Shown here in pieces: positions 24,418 through 32,859 of a stretch of 64,000 nt of DNA; within the stretch, counting starts at the first letter, position 1; each line of letters opens with the position of its first letter. Under the pieces are notes generated by a model. The model had not been told where the DNA came from, ran no database searches, and was given only the letters and a program-made list of their open reading frames with translations. The stretch comes from Spirochaetaceae bacterium bin103. GTDB taxonomy: Bacteria > Spirochaetota > Spirochaetia > SZUA-6 > Bin103. The stretch covers positions 1 to 64,000 of the forward strand of contig MPNH01000006.1 of the NCBI GenBank assembly GCA_002238925.1. Reading direction: 5' to 3'. The position numbers and the translations under genes are program-made.

Positions 24418-26250
24418 GTGAGCCGCGGACCCGAGCCGTGGTGCGCCCGCATCGGGGCGATTCTGGCGTTGATCGTGGTCGCGGTGGCCGGCGGCGCTCA
24501 GGAGATCTCCGTGCAGGCCGGCGTCGACCGGCGGTCGGTGGACGTGGGCGACCCGTTCCGCTACCAGATCGCCGTGAGCGGCACCGATCAGGTAACACCA
24601 CCCGACCTCGGCTCGTTGCGCGGCTTCACCGTGCGCCCGCTGGCGGCGGGCCCCAACAACAGCGAGAGCGTGACCGTAATCAACGGCAACACCACGCGCG
24701 AGGTGCGCCGCGGCTACGTGATGACCTACCAACTCACCGCCAACCGGGCCGGCACGCTCACCATCCCAGCGCTGACGGTCGTCGCCGGCGGCGTGCAGCG
24801 GTACACGCCGGAGATCGCCGTGCAGGTAAACGAGCCGCGCACCGCGGACGGATATCGCCTGCACCTGGCCCTGGATCAACGCCAGGTCTGGGTCGGCCAA
24901 CCGGTGGTTCTCACCACCAGCTGGATGTGGGACCCGCGCCTCGGGCCGGAGCGGTTCCACCAGTTGAGCTTCCCCCTGTTCGACGGCGCGCCGGACACCG
25001 GCGTCAGTTACGAACATCGCCGTCCCGCCACGACGGTGGACGATCCGGTGCGCCTTCAGGTGTCCGGCCAGGAAGTGGTCTGGCAGCGCGGCGAGGCCGG
25101 CGTCGACGGCGACAGCTACCGGACCCTGAGCTTCACCACCACGCTGGTCCCGCAACGGGCCGGGGCGATCGCCATTGACCGGGCCACCCTGGTGTTCGAG
25201 GGCATCGCCGGCTTTCGCAATACGCGGGACGTTTTCGGGCGCGCCCAGCGGCAGCCGGTCATGCAGCGCTTCGTGCTTCCGTCCAACGAACTTACGCTGC
25301 AGGTGAAGCCATTGCCGGAAGCGGGCCGGCCTGGAGCCTTTTCCGGCCTGGTAGGCACGTTCGCCATCAGTGCCGAGGCGGAGCCGCGCGAAGTGAAGGT
25401 AGGCGACCCGATCGACCTCACGATAACCATATCCGGCAGCGGCGACCTGCGTCGCCTGCCGCCCCTCGACTTGAGCCGAGTGGACGGATTCGAGGCGTTT
25501 CGCGTCAGTGCGGCTGCGGCCGCTCCGGCCACCTTCAATCGCGCCACGATTCGCCGCACCGTGCGCGCCCTCAGTCACGACACCGCCGCCATCCCGCCGG
25601 TGCGAATTGTGGTGTTCGATGCCGCCGACGAGCGCTACGTGGAACTGGCCAGCGAGGCGATACCACTCCGTGTGCTGCCGACCCGCCAGGTAACCATGCT
25701 GGACGTGGAAGGCGGCGGCGAAGCAGCGGTGCCGAGTGCCGCGGTGGCCAGCCGCGAGGAGGGCATTGCGCACAATTACACCGGAGCGCTGTTACTCGGG
25801 GAGCAGCGCTTCGACGCGGCCGCGTTTGCCGCGACGCCGGGCGGGCTCGCCGCCCTGCTGGCGGCGCCGCTGCTGCTGACCGGACTGTCCGCCTGGACCG
25901 CGGTCGGCCGCCGCCGACGGCACAGCGGCAGCCGCGGTACCGCCCTGAACCGGTTGCGCCGTGCGCTGGAGGCCGGCGCGGGTCCGCCGCATGCCGATCC
26001 CGCGCAACAGCACCACGTACTGCGCACCTACCTGGCCGAGCGATTCACCGCGGGGCGTCCGGTGCACGGCTTCGCCGACGTCGCCGATCTCCTCCGTGAA
26101 CGCGGTATTTCGGAGCTCCATGTCGACCAGTTGCGCGCTCTGTTCGCCGGCCTGGAAGCGTCCCGCTACGGTGGCGCCGGCGCCACCGGCGATGTGGCGG
26201 CGGATCTGCGCGCCTGGGCTACCGATGTTGAGGAGGCGCTGCGTCGATGA
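24418..26250 (+). CDS. batD: BatD-like oxygen-tolerance protein
   Basis: Secreted, membrane-anchored protein of about 610 aa. A signal peptide (ARIGAILALIVVAVAGGAQE) is followed by the BatD hallmark VSVQAGVDRRSVDVGDPF-type segment, repeated Ig-like beta domains, and a C-terminal membrane segment near LAALLAAPLLLTGLSAW. A helical cytoplasmic tail follows. BatD proteins act with BatA/B in envelope stress tolerance. The start is uncertain: GTG 24418 gives the tidiest signal peptide, whereas GTG 24364 or TTG 24352 are also in frame and closer to the batC stop. Confidence 0.88.
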   Translation: MSRGPEPWCARIGAILALIVVAVAGGAQEISVQAGVDRRSVDVGDPFRYQIAVSGTDQVTPPDLGSLRGFTVRPLAAGPNNSESVTVINGNTTREVRRGYVMTYQLTANRAGTLTIPALTVVAGGVQRYTPEIAVQVNEPRTADGYRLHLALDQRQVWVGQPVVLTTSWMWDPRLGPERFHQLSFPLFDGAPDTGVSYEHRRPATTVDDPVRLQVSGQEVVWQRGEAGVDGDSYRTLSFTTTLVPQRAGAIAIDRATLVFEGIAGFRNTRDVFGRAQRQPVMQRFVLPSNELTLQVKPLPEAGRPGAFSGLVGTFAISAEAEPREVKVGDPIDLTITISGSGDLRRLPPLDLSRVDGFEAFRVSAAAAAPATFNRATIRRTVRALSHDTAAIPPVRIVVFDAADERYVELASEAIPLRVLPTRQVTMLDVEGGGEAAVPSAAVASREEGIAHNYTGALLLGEQRFDAAAFAATPGGLAALLAAPLLLTGLSAWTAVGRRRRHSGSRGTALNRLRRALEAGAGPPHADPAQQHHVLRTYLAERFTAGRPVHGFADVADLLRERGISELHVDQLRALFAGLEASRYGGAGATGDVAADLRAWATDVEEALRR

Positions 26251-27209
26251 GCCCTTTTCTGGACCGGTGTTGTGGCCACGGGGTTGCGTCGTGTCGGGCG
26301 GTTCTGCTTGCCGTGCTATGCGGCCTGGGAGCGGCCTTGCCGGCGGCGGCGCAGGAGGCGGCGGCAACACCGGACCCCGCCGCCTTGCCCTCGGTGCTGC
26401 TGGCGGAGGCGGACCGTCACTTCGCCGCAGGCAACCGGCTGGCCGGCGAGCGCCGCCCGGCGCAGGCGGCGGAGCGGTTTCGCGCCGCGCTGCTGCGCTA
26501 CGAGGCGGCGGCCGCGGCGCTCGGCGGCGGCAACGGCTACCTGCTGTACAACATCGGCAACACCTACTTCCGCCTCGGCGATATCGGCCGCGCCATCCTG
26601 TTCTACCGCGAGGCGCAGCAATTCATCCCGGCGGACCCCAACCTGCAACAAAGCCTGCGCCACGCACGCTCCCTGCGCCGCGACCGGATCGAACCCACCG
26701 CAGCCGGCGGCGTGGTGCGCCTGTTGTTCTTCTGGCACTTCACGATGCCGCTGCGGGCCCGCGTGGCCGTGCTGCTGGCCGCGTGGAATCTGTTGTGGCT
26801 GCTCGCGCTGCTGCCGGCCCTGGCCGCTGTCAGCGCGTGCGCCCGGCGGTTGCGCGAGCGGCTTCGCGCCTCGCGTACCTGGCAGCACGGGCGCCGTCCG
26901 GTGGTCGGGGCGGCGGTTGCCGTGGGGGCGATTGCAGCGGTCGCGATGGGCGGCTCAGTGGCGGCCGAGTTGCTCGACTCAAAGACCGCCGCCGCGGTCG
27001 TGGTGGCGCCGGAGGTCGTGGCCCGGCGCGGCGACGGAGCCGCCTACGAAGCGAGCTTCGACGGGGCCCTGCATGCCGGCACTGAACTGGTGGTGGTAGA
27101 GCGGCGCAACGATTGGTACCAGGTCACGCTCGCCGACGGTCGCCGCGCCTGGTTGCCGGCACATGCGGTGGCCGTGGTAGGCGAGGGGGCCGGCGCCCGG
27201 CTAAGGTAG
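26247..27209 (+). CDS. batE: BatE-like TPR and SH3b protein
   Basis: Membrane protein of 320 aa, last bat gene. Signal peptide ([20 protein letters not shown]), a TPR region around [20 protein letters not shown] and [13 protein letters not shown], two membrane segments (about residues 172-195 and 216-238), then a C-terminal bacterial SH3 domain ([21 protein letters not shown]...AWLP). This order is that of BatE. The ATG overlaps the batD stop as ATGA. The SDR gene begins only 7 bp later and may be co-transcribed. Confidence 0.9.
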   Translation: MSPFLDRCCGHGVASCRAVLLAVLCGLGAALPAAAQEAAATPDPAALPSVLLAEADRHFAAGNRLAGERRPAQAAERFRAALLRYEAAAAALGGGNGYLLYNIGNTYFRLGDIGRAILFYREAQQFIPADPNLQQSLRHARSLRRDRIEPTAAGGVVRLLFFWHFTMPLRARVAVLLAAWNLLWLLALLPALAAVSACARRLRERLRASRTWQHGRRPVVGAAVAVGAIAAVAMGGSVAAELLDSKTAAAVVVAPEVVARRGDGAAYEASFDGALHAGTELVVVERRNDWYQVTLADGRRAWLPAHAVAVVGEGAGARLR

Positions 27210-27216
27210 CGATGCC

Positions 27217-28056
27217 ATGAGTGATGATTCTTTGCGCGGCTGCCATGCCGTGGTAACCGGCGGCAGCCAGGGGTTGGGCGAGGCGGTTGCACGCCTGTTC
27301 GCGGCGCGCGGGGCTGCCGGCATCGTGCTGAGCGGCCGCGACGTGGCGCGCGGTGAGGCGGTAGCGGCCGACCTGGAAGCCGGCGGCTGCCAGGCGCATT
27401 ACGTGCCCGGCGACCTCGCCGAGGTAGCCAACTGCCGGCGCCTGATCGCCACCGCCGACGAGCGGTTCGGCACCCTGGACGTGCTGGTGAACGCCGCCGC
27501 GGTCACCGATCGCGACAGCATCTGGAGCGCCAGCCCCGAGGAGTTCGACCGCATGATGGCGGTCAACGCGCGCGCGCCGCTGCTGCTGATGCAGGACGCC
27601 ATCAAGCTGATGCAGCGCGAGCAGGTGAGCGGATCGATCGTCAACATCTCCAGCGTGGTAACGCGGTGCGGTCCGCCGTTCCTGATGAGCTACGCCATGT
27701 CCAAGTGCGCCCTCGATGTGCTCACCAAGAATGTCGCCAACGCGGTGATGCACAGCCGCATCCGGGTGAACGCCATCCACGTCGGCTCCATGGACACCCC
27801 GGCCGAAGACACCATCCAGCGCCGCTACCACGGCGCCGGCGACGGCTGGCTGCAGGCAGCCGAGGCATCCAAGCCGTTCGGACGCCTCCTCAAGCCGGAC
27901 GAGATCGCCCGCACCGTAGCCTTCCTTGCGTCCGGCGAGTCCGGCATGATGACCGGCTCCCTGGTCGACTTCGATCAGACCGTGCCCGGCGCAGGCAACG
28001 GACCACCGCCGCCGGTCGCGGACTGGCCGCAGATCACCGGCGTCAGCTACGCCTGA
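27217..28056 (+). CDS. SDR family oxidoreductase
   Basis: Classical short-chain dehydrogenase/reductase of 279 aa. Motifs are complete: TGGSQGLG cofactor loop near residue 14, DVLVNAAAV, catalytic Ser in VNISSVVT and SYAMSK with Tyr and Lys. The C-terminus has the usual [18 protein letters not shown]. It follows batE by 7 bp and precedes the M20 amidohydrolase by 7 bp, so it is transcribed with one or both. Likely oxidises a sugar or polyol; the substrate is not evident. Confidence 0.9.
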   Translation: MSDDSLRGCHAVVTGGSQGLGEAVARLFAARGAAGIVLSGRDVARGEAVAADLEAGGCQAHYVPGDLAEVANCRRLIATADERFGTLDVLVNAAAVTDRDSIWSASPEEFDRMMAVNARAPLLLMQDAIKLMQREQVSGSIVNISSVVTRCGPPFLMSYAMSKCALDVLTKNVANAVMHSRIRVNAIHVGSMDTPAEDTIQRRYHGAGDGWLQAAEASKPFGRLLKPDEIARTVAFLASGESGMMTGSLVDFDQTVPGAGNGPPPPVADWPQITGVSYA

Positions 28057-28063
28057 GCCGCTG

Positions 28064-29534
28064 ATGCAGAGCAAAAAGGACGTTATCGCGTGGCTTGACC
28101 GGAACCAGGGGCGGTTCACGGACATGGCCGACACGTTGTGGGCCAACCCGGAGGTGGCATGGGAGGAGTTTGCCTCCTCCAAGCTGCAGGCGGACTTCCT
28201 GGCCGCCGAGGGGTTCGCCATCACCTGGGATCTCGGCGGCATCAGCACGGCATTCTGCGCCGAGGCCGGCTCCGGCGCCCCGATCATCGGCTACCTGGGC
28301 GAGTACGATGCGCTGGCCGGGCTGTCGCAGAAGCGCCAGCCGACCCAGGAGCCGGTGGTGGAGGGCGGTCCCGGCCACGGCTGCGGGCACAACCTGCTCG
28401 GTACCGGCGGGTTGGGCCCGGCGGGGGGGGGGGGGGGGTGGGTGCAGGGGGGTGGCGGTGGCGCGCTGGCTACAGGCGACCGGCACTGCCGGCACCGTGC
28501 GCTACTACGGCTGCCCGGCCGAGGAACAGATCAGCGGCAAGGCGTTCATGGCGCGGACCGGCGCCTTCGACGATCTGGATGCCGCGTTCAACTTTCACCC
28601 GGCGAATGTCAACGCTGCGTCCAAGGGTACCTGCGTCGGTGTCAACGACCTGGTCTTCCGCTTCCACGGCCGCACCGCGCACGCCGGCGGGGCGCCGCAC
28701 GAGGGGCGTTCGGCGCTGGACGCGGTGGAGCTGATGAACGTCGGGGTCAACTACCTGCGCGAGCACGTCACCGACAAGGTGCGCATCCACTACGTGATCA
28801 CCGACGGCGGCAAGCTGCCGAACGTGGTCCCGGACACCGCGGAGGTGTGGTACTTCGTGCGCGCCCTGGAACGGGCGGAGATCGAAGAGGTATCCGAACG
28901 GGTACGCAACTGCGCCCGCGGCGCGGCGTTGATGACCGACACCACCGTGGAGATGCGGGTGCGCGGCGCCTGCTCGCGGGTACTCAACAACGCCCACCTG
29001 GCGGAACTGCAGTACGAGGCGATGCAACGGGTCGGGCCGATCGAGTTCACCGCCGAGGAGAAGGCGTACGCGGCGCAGGTCAACGCGGCATTCCCCGCGC
29101 GCAACGCCGACGAGATGTTCGCTGGCTGGCAGCCCCCGCCGGAGGAGCGGCCGAGGCTGGAGCAGCTGGCGCGCGAACCGCTGATTGGCGACAACTTCCC
29201 GGCGTGGGACGCGGACTGGGTCGGCACCGGCTCGACCGACGTCGGCGACGTAAGCTGGATCACGCCGCTGAGCATGCTGCGCACCGCTTGCTGGGCCACC
29301 GGCGCCCCCGGCCACAGTTGGGGCATCGTGGCCACCGGAGCTACGTCAATCGGTCACAAGGGTATGATGCACTCTGCCAAGGTGATGGCGGTCGCGGCGT
29401 TGGACCTGTACCTGGATCCGGAACACCTGCGCGCGGCGCGCGCGGAACTGGCGGCCGCGACCAACGGCACCCCCTACGTGTGTCCGATTCCGGCCGACGT
29501 AGATCCACCAACCCGCCCGCACCCGTTGCGCTGA
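28064..29534 (+). pseudogene. M20-family amidohydrolase (AbgB/HipO-like), frameshifted at a 16-G tract
   Basis: Metal-dependent amidohydrolase related to p-aminobenzoyl-glutamate hydrolase subunit B. The N-terminal frame has GYLGEYDALAGL and the metal motif GPGHGCGHNLLG; the C-terminal frame has CPAEEQISGKAF, HGRTAHAGGAPHEGRSALDA and GSTDVGDVSW. The two frames join at a homopolymer of 16 G (28423-28438). One G fewer restores a single open frame through VAVARWLQATG with no stop. The family normally has a short GAAVAVA-like stretch here, so the G-rich run also expands the protein. This could be an assembly error, a true inactivation or a slippery phase switch. Confidence 0.8.
28423..28438 (+). 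repeat. 16-base G homopolymer
   Basis: Sixteen consecutive G residues inside the M20 amidohydrolase gene, followed by a further G-rich run to about 28452. Such tracts are slippage-prone in replication and error-prone in sequencing. Confidence 0.9.
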
Positions 29535-29622
29535 ACGCGGCCTGAACCCGTGAGCCCGCCCCAGCGGCGCCGGATGCCTCGTCGTTCAGGCACGATAGCC
29601 CGTTCGCCACCGGCGTCAACCG

Positions 29623-29712
29623 TCAGCCCGGCGCAACCTCAAGCACTGTCACGTTGCGCGTGGCGTAGTCCCGCCTCTGAAGCTGCGCCAGCGCACTTCC
29701 CGCCGGTTCCAT
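29623..29712 (-). pseudogene. C-terminal remnant of an AAA-ATPase/PD-(D/E)XK gene
   Basis: Read on the minus strand this stretch encodes MEPAGSALAQLQRRDYATRN followed by VTVLEVAPG and a stop. It matches the last part of the intact gene at 32860-34443 (MEPEGTALAQLQSRDYA...TRNVTAFAVAPG), with exactly 20 codons removed in frame between RDYA and TRN. Only this tail survives. It records an earlier copy of the same gene family at this position. Confidence 0.7.
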
Positions 29713-29729
29713 CCCACGGTTTCGTGGGA
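29712..29729 (-). terminator. Possible terminator of the malate/lactate dehydrogenase gene
   Basis: A perfect 7-bp stem TCCCACG/CGTGGGA with a GTTT loop lies 15 bp past the end of the minus-strand dehydrogenase gene. It has no T-run, so strength is doubtful. Confidence 0.3.
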
Positions 29730-29743
29730 CGCACGGTCGGCTC

Positions 29744-30811
29744 CTATTCCGTCGCGTAGCGTTCCAAGTCCGACGCCGAGATCGCGTCCTCGCCGAGGGG
29801 TACGTCGAGCTTGCCGGCGCACTCTTCGATCTGCCGGTAGATCGTATTCGGCACCTCGACCCCGTCCACCAGACGCTGCGCCCGGGAGCGATGCTCGAAA
29901 TCGCCCGGCACCAGCACCGCGTCGAATCCCGGCGCCGGCGGCGTCCGCCTGATGCCGTCCAGGAATGCCCGAACCCCCTGCTGATAGGATTTTAGGGGCG
30001 TGAACGCGGCTACGTCGATCACCTGCAGGTACGCCCCGCCCATCGTGCCCCGCTCGACGTCGAAGCGGCCCGACAACCCGCCGAGCAGGCAGGTCAGCAT
30101 CGACAGTGCGTAGCCCTTGTGGTTGCCGAACGGCAGTAGGAAGCCGCCGTCGTAGAAATCCCCCGGCTTGACGCTCGGGACACCGTTGCGGTCGACGATG
30201 TAGCCGTCCGGCAGGTCTTCGCCCTTGCTGCGGGCGACGCGCAGCTTCCCTTCGGCGACCATGCTGGTGGCATAGTCGACGACAAAAGGAGCATCGTCGC
30301 CGGTCGGCACGCCGAACGCGATCGGGTTGGTGCCGAATGCACCTCGCGCGCCGCCGTACGGCGTGGTGCTGCCGCTCCCGGTCTGGCCCCAGCCGACGGT
30401 AACGATGCCGATGCAGCCGGCACGCGCGGCCTGCTCCGCGTACTCGCCCAACCGGCCGATGTGTCCGGTCCGCACCAGGCTCGCGCAGCAGACAGCCGCG
30501 CCGCGCGCCTTGTCGATGGCCAGCGCCATGGCACGGCGCGCCGTGTAGTGGCCGAAACCGTCGTCGCCGTCGATAAGCAGGGTGGTGGCGGTCTCCGCCA
30601 GGACCGCCGGTTCGGCATCCATTTTCAGGTTGCCGCGTTCCGCCTGCCGCAGGTACTCCGGAATACGCAGCACCCCATGGGAGTCGTGTCCGGCGAGGTT
30701 GGCGCCCACCAGAATCCCCGCCACTTCGTCCGCGATGGCGTGCGTGGCGCCCGCGGCCGAGAACGTCCGCCGCGTGATCGAGTGAAGATGACTCGCCGTG
30801 AACCGATGCAT
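29744..30811 (-). CDS. Malate/L-lactate dehydrogenase family oxidoreductase (LdhA/YiaK-like)
   Basis: NAD(P)-dependent oxidoreductase of 355 aa in the family that includes ureidoglycolate, malate and 2,3-diketo-L-gulonate dehydrogenases. The catalytic His lies in NLAGHDSHGVLRIPEYL. Other family blocks are GHIGRLGEYAEQAA, TNPIAFGVPTGDDAPFVVDYATS and LPFGNHKGYALSML. The start is the ATG six bases after a predicted -10 box, suggesting a leaderless message. Likely reduces a 2-keto acid or sugar-derived acid. Confidence 0.9.
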   Translation of the reverse strand: MHRFTASHLHSITRRTFSAAGATHAIADEVAGILVGANLAGHDSHGVLRIPEYLRQAERGNLKMDAEPAVLAETATTLLIDGDDGFGHYTARRAMALAIDKARGAAVCCASLVRTGHIGRLGEYAEQAARAGCIGIVTVGWGQTGSGSTTPYGGARGAFGTNPIAFGVPTGDDAPFVVDYATSMVAEGKLRVARSKGEDLPDGYIVDRNGVPSVKPGDFYDGGFLLPFGNHKGYALSMLTCLLGGLSGRFDVERGTMGGAYLQVIDVAAFTPLKSYQQGVRAFLDGIRRTPPAPGFDAVLVPGDFEHRSRAQRLVDGVEVPNTIYRQIEECAGKLDVPLGEDAISASDLERYATE

Positions 30812-30817
30812 CGGCGG

Positions 30818-30846
30818 ACTATACGACCCGGCCCATTGGCGGTCAA
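30818..30846 (-). promoter_or_regulatory. Predicted leaderless promoter of the malate/lactate dehydrogenase gene
   Basis: Minus strand: TTGACC (30841-30846), 17-bp spacer, TATAGT (30818-30823), then six bases to the ATG. Transcription would begin at or next to the start codon. Confidence 0.6.
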
Positions 30847-30907
30847 GGTCGCATCCGTCATGTGCCATGTCCACTCGGCCGAGCCAGTCGGCTGAGCCAC
30901 GCGGCCG

Positions 30908-31006
30908 AAACGTATCGCTCCGCAGGTCTCGACGGCTTGCGCTATTGCCGCCTCGACGGCCTCGTTGTCGCTGACATCACAGCGGATGAAGGTGGGGTCG
31001 CCTCCC
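30908..31006 (-). pseudogene. SDR oxidoreductase fragment
   Basis: On the minus strand this non-genic stretch encodes PTFIRCDVSDNEAVEAAIAQ followed by AVETCGAIRF. That is the typical region of an SDR between strand 3 (CDVSD) and helix 4, just before the NNAG motif. There is no start, no glycine loop and no active site. It is a small relic of a deleted SDR gene. Confidence 0.5.
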
Positions 31007-31017
31007 GCCCCCCGAAA

Positions 31018-31857
31018 CTATTGCCAATCGGCCAGGAACTCGGTGACGGACTGTTCGACGGAGATCAGGCCGGACAAGATCGCCGCCTCGACGCCGTATG
31101 TCCACTTGGCCAGCAAGGGATGCGCTATCTCCAATTCGCGGCGGATGATATGTGCCACGGCACCGCTTCCCGCGACGAACTCTCCGGCAACACAGTCGGC
31201 CCGCGTCTGCCGCCAATCGTAGGCGAGGCGGCGAATGGCGGCCTGCCAGCCTCCGCGGCCTGCCACGACGCGCGCGTATCCGGCGCGCCGGTCACCATCG
31301 AACGGCAGACCCACCGAGCCTACGTTGACCACCAGCGTGCCGCCCAGCTCGCGAATGAACGGCCGGTGCGTGTGGCCGACCGCGAACAGCCGCGCGCCGC
31401 CATCGACCTTGGCGGCCAGTTCGGCGTCGTCGGTTTCCGGGTAGATGCCGTCGCGGTTGCCGAGCAGCGAGGCGTGGACACAGGCCGCGCGGCCCGCGGG
31501 TTCGGCGCAGTCCAGGTCGACGCGGTCGGGAAGCGCGCCCAGCGCTGCTACCAGGCCGGAGAGCTGGCCGGCGGTCCAGTAGGTGTGCTGGTGGATCGCG
31601 AAAGCCGGGGTACCGGGTGAGGCGGGCTTGAGATGCTTGCTCACCACGTACTCCTCGTGGTTGCCGGCCAGCAGACGCCAGCCCTCCGCACGGGCACGGG
31701 CGTGGATCAGCTCGTGACATTGGCGTGGGTGCGGACCCCGGTTGACGATGTCGCCAAGGACCACCACCAGGTCGGGACGCCAGGCGTCGAGATCTGCCAG
31801 CACCGCCTGCAGGGCCGGCAGGTTGGCATGAATGTCGGCAAGGAGGGCCAGCTTCAC
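31018..31857 (-). CDS. Metallophosphoesterase family protein
   Basis: Calcineurin-like phosphoesterase of 279 aa (YfcE/DNA-repair-exonuclease-like group). All metal-binding motifs are visible: LLADIHANLPAL, VVLGDIVNRGPHP, LAGNHEEY and FAVGHTHRPF, with a further His in CVHASLLG. GTG start. Cytoplasmic by lack of a signal. Substrate unknown; it neighbours a dioxygenase gene on the same strand, 60 bp upstream. Confidence 0.9.
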   Translation of the reverse strand: MKLALLADIHANLPALQAVLADLDAWRPDLVVVLGDIVNRGPHPRQCHELIHARARAEGWRLLAGNHEEYVVSKHLKPASPGTPAFAIHQHTYWTAGQLSGLVAALGALPDRVDLDCAEPAGRAACVHASLLGNRDGIYPETDDAELAAKVDGGARLFAVGHTHRPFIRELGGTLVVNVGSVGLPFDGDRRAGYARVVAGRGGWQAAIRRLAYDWRQTRADCVAGEFVAGSGAVAHIIRRELEIAHPLLAKWTYGVEAAILSGLISVEQSVTEFLADWQ

Positions 31858-31917
31858 CGCGTTTCGGGAGCGCCCGGTTTCGCCGCCGAACGTGCGACCG
31901 TTGCTGCCATAGGCCCC

Positions 31918-32688
31918 TCAGATCCTGCCGGCCTGCTTCATCTCGGCGGCGAGCTTGCGCTGGTATGCTTCGTGTTCGTCACGGCCTTCGCGGGCGCTGA
32001 CGCCGTAGTAGATGAGGCCCAGCGCGCGGCGCGGCCGGTCGGGGGCGCGGTTGGCGTCGGCGCGGTGGATGGTCATGGCGTGATGAGCGACCAGATCGCC
32101 GGCGCGCGCCGTGCACGCCACCTCGTTGGCCAGGTCCTCCGGCGTGCCGTAATCGCTCACCCCCTGCGAGAAACCGAGCGTCGTGGTGCGCTGATGCGGG
32201 CGCACGCCGCGCCGGTGCGAGCCGCGCACGTAGCGCAGGCAGCCGTTCTCGGCATCGACATCGTCGAGTGCCAGCCACAGCGTGGCGGCGATGCACGGTT
32301 CGAGGTGGAAGTAGTAGGCGTCCTGGTGCGGCGGAGTGGGGCGGCTGCCGCCTCCCGGCGGCTTGATGAACACCTGCTGATTGACCGGCCGCACCGCCTC
32401 GCCGAGCAGCCGGGCCGCGGTGTCACGCAAGGGGCCCTCTTCCAGGAGCGCACGAAAGTAGGCGTCGTGCTCATGCAGGCGGATGAGTTGCTTCAGGGTT
32501 TCCGGGCGCGCCTTGTCCTCGTAGAACACGTCGGTGGCCGGCGCGGACGGCACCACCTCGCGGATATAGCGCTCGATGTTGGCCAGCACCTCGGCCACCT
32601 GGGGCGGCGAGAAGAATCCTTCCAGTTGCACGAAGCCGTCTTCGCCGAACGCATCGCCGCGCTCCCGTTCGCTGCTCACCTGGCCCAT
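31918..32688 (-). CDS. Phytanoyl-CoA dioxygenase (PhyH) family protein
   Basis: Fe(II)/2-oxoglutarate-dependent oxygenase of 256 aa. The facial triad is visible: His121 and Asp123 in PPHQDAYYF, and the distal His, probably His208, in HHAMTIHRAD. A downstream Arg for 2-oxoglutarate is present (RPRRALGL). GSHRRGVRPH after the core strand is typical. The ATG follows a predicted -10 box by eight bases. One of four PhyH proteins in the window; substrate unknown. Confidence 0.9.
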   Translation of the reverse strand: MGQVSSERERGDAFGEDGFVQLEGFFSPPQVAEVLANIERYIREVVPSAPATDVFYEDKARPETLKQLIRLHEHDAYFRALLEEGPLRDTAARLLGEAVRPVNQQVFIKPPGGGSRPTPPHQDAYYFHLEPCIAATLWLALDDVDAENGCLRYVRGSHRRGVRPHQRTTTLGFSQGVSDYGTPEDLANEVACTARAGDLVAHHAMTIHRADANRAPDRPRRALGLIYYGVSAREGRDEHEAYQRKLAAEMKQAGRI

Positions 32689-32696
32689 CGTCAGGC

Positions 32697-32725
32697 ACGG
32701 TAGGGCCGTTCGCCGCCGCCGTCAA
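32697..32725 (-). promoter_or_regulatory. Predicted leaderless promoter of the PhyH gene at 31918
   Basis: Minus strand: TTGACG (32720-32725), 17-bp spacer, TACCGT (32697-32702), then eight bases to the ATG. A similar segment, TTGACG-16-TATCGT followed by GCCTGA, occurs at 29592-29619 next to the AAA-ATPase remnant. Confidence 0.55.
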
Positions 32726-32859
32726 CCGTCCACACCGTCCACCTCCGTCCACCTGCGCTTGGGAAGAGACCGTCTCACGAATGGATCGTCTACGATGCGT
32801 CATCGATGCCCAGGCATCGACCGCTGGTCGCTGTTCGGATGAGGCCGCGGGCGGATTCG

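Noticed and set aside
30812..30874. Upstream extension of the malate/lactate dehydrogenase by about 20 codons
   Set aside because: The extension covers a good promoter, and family similarity begins at MHRFTASHL.
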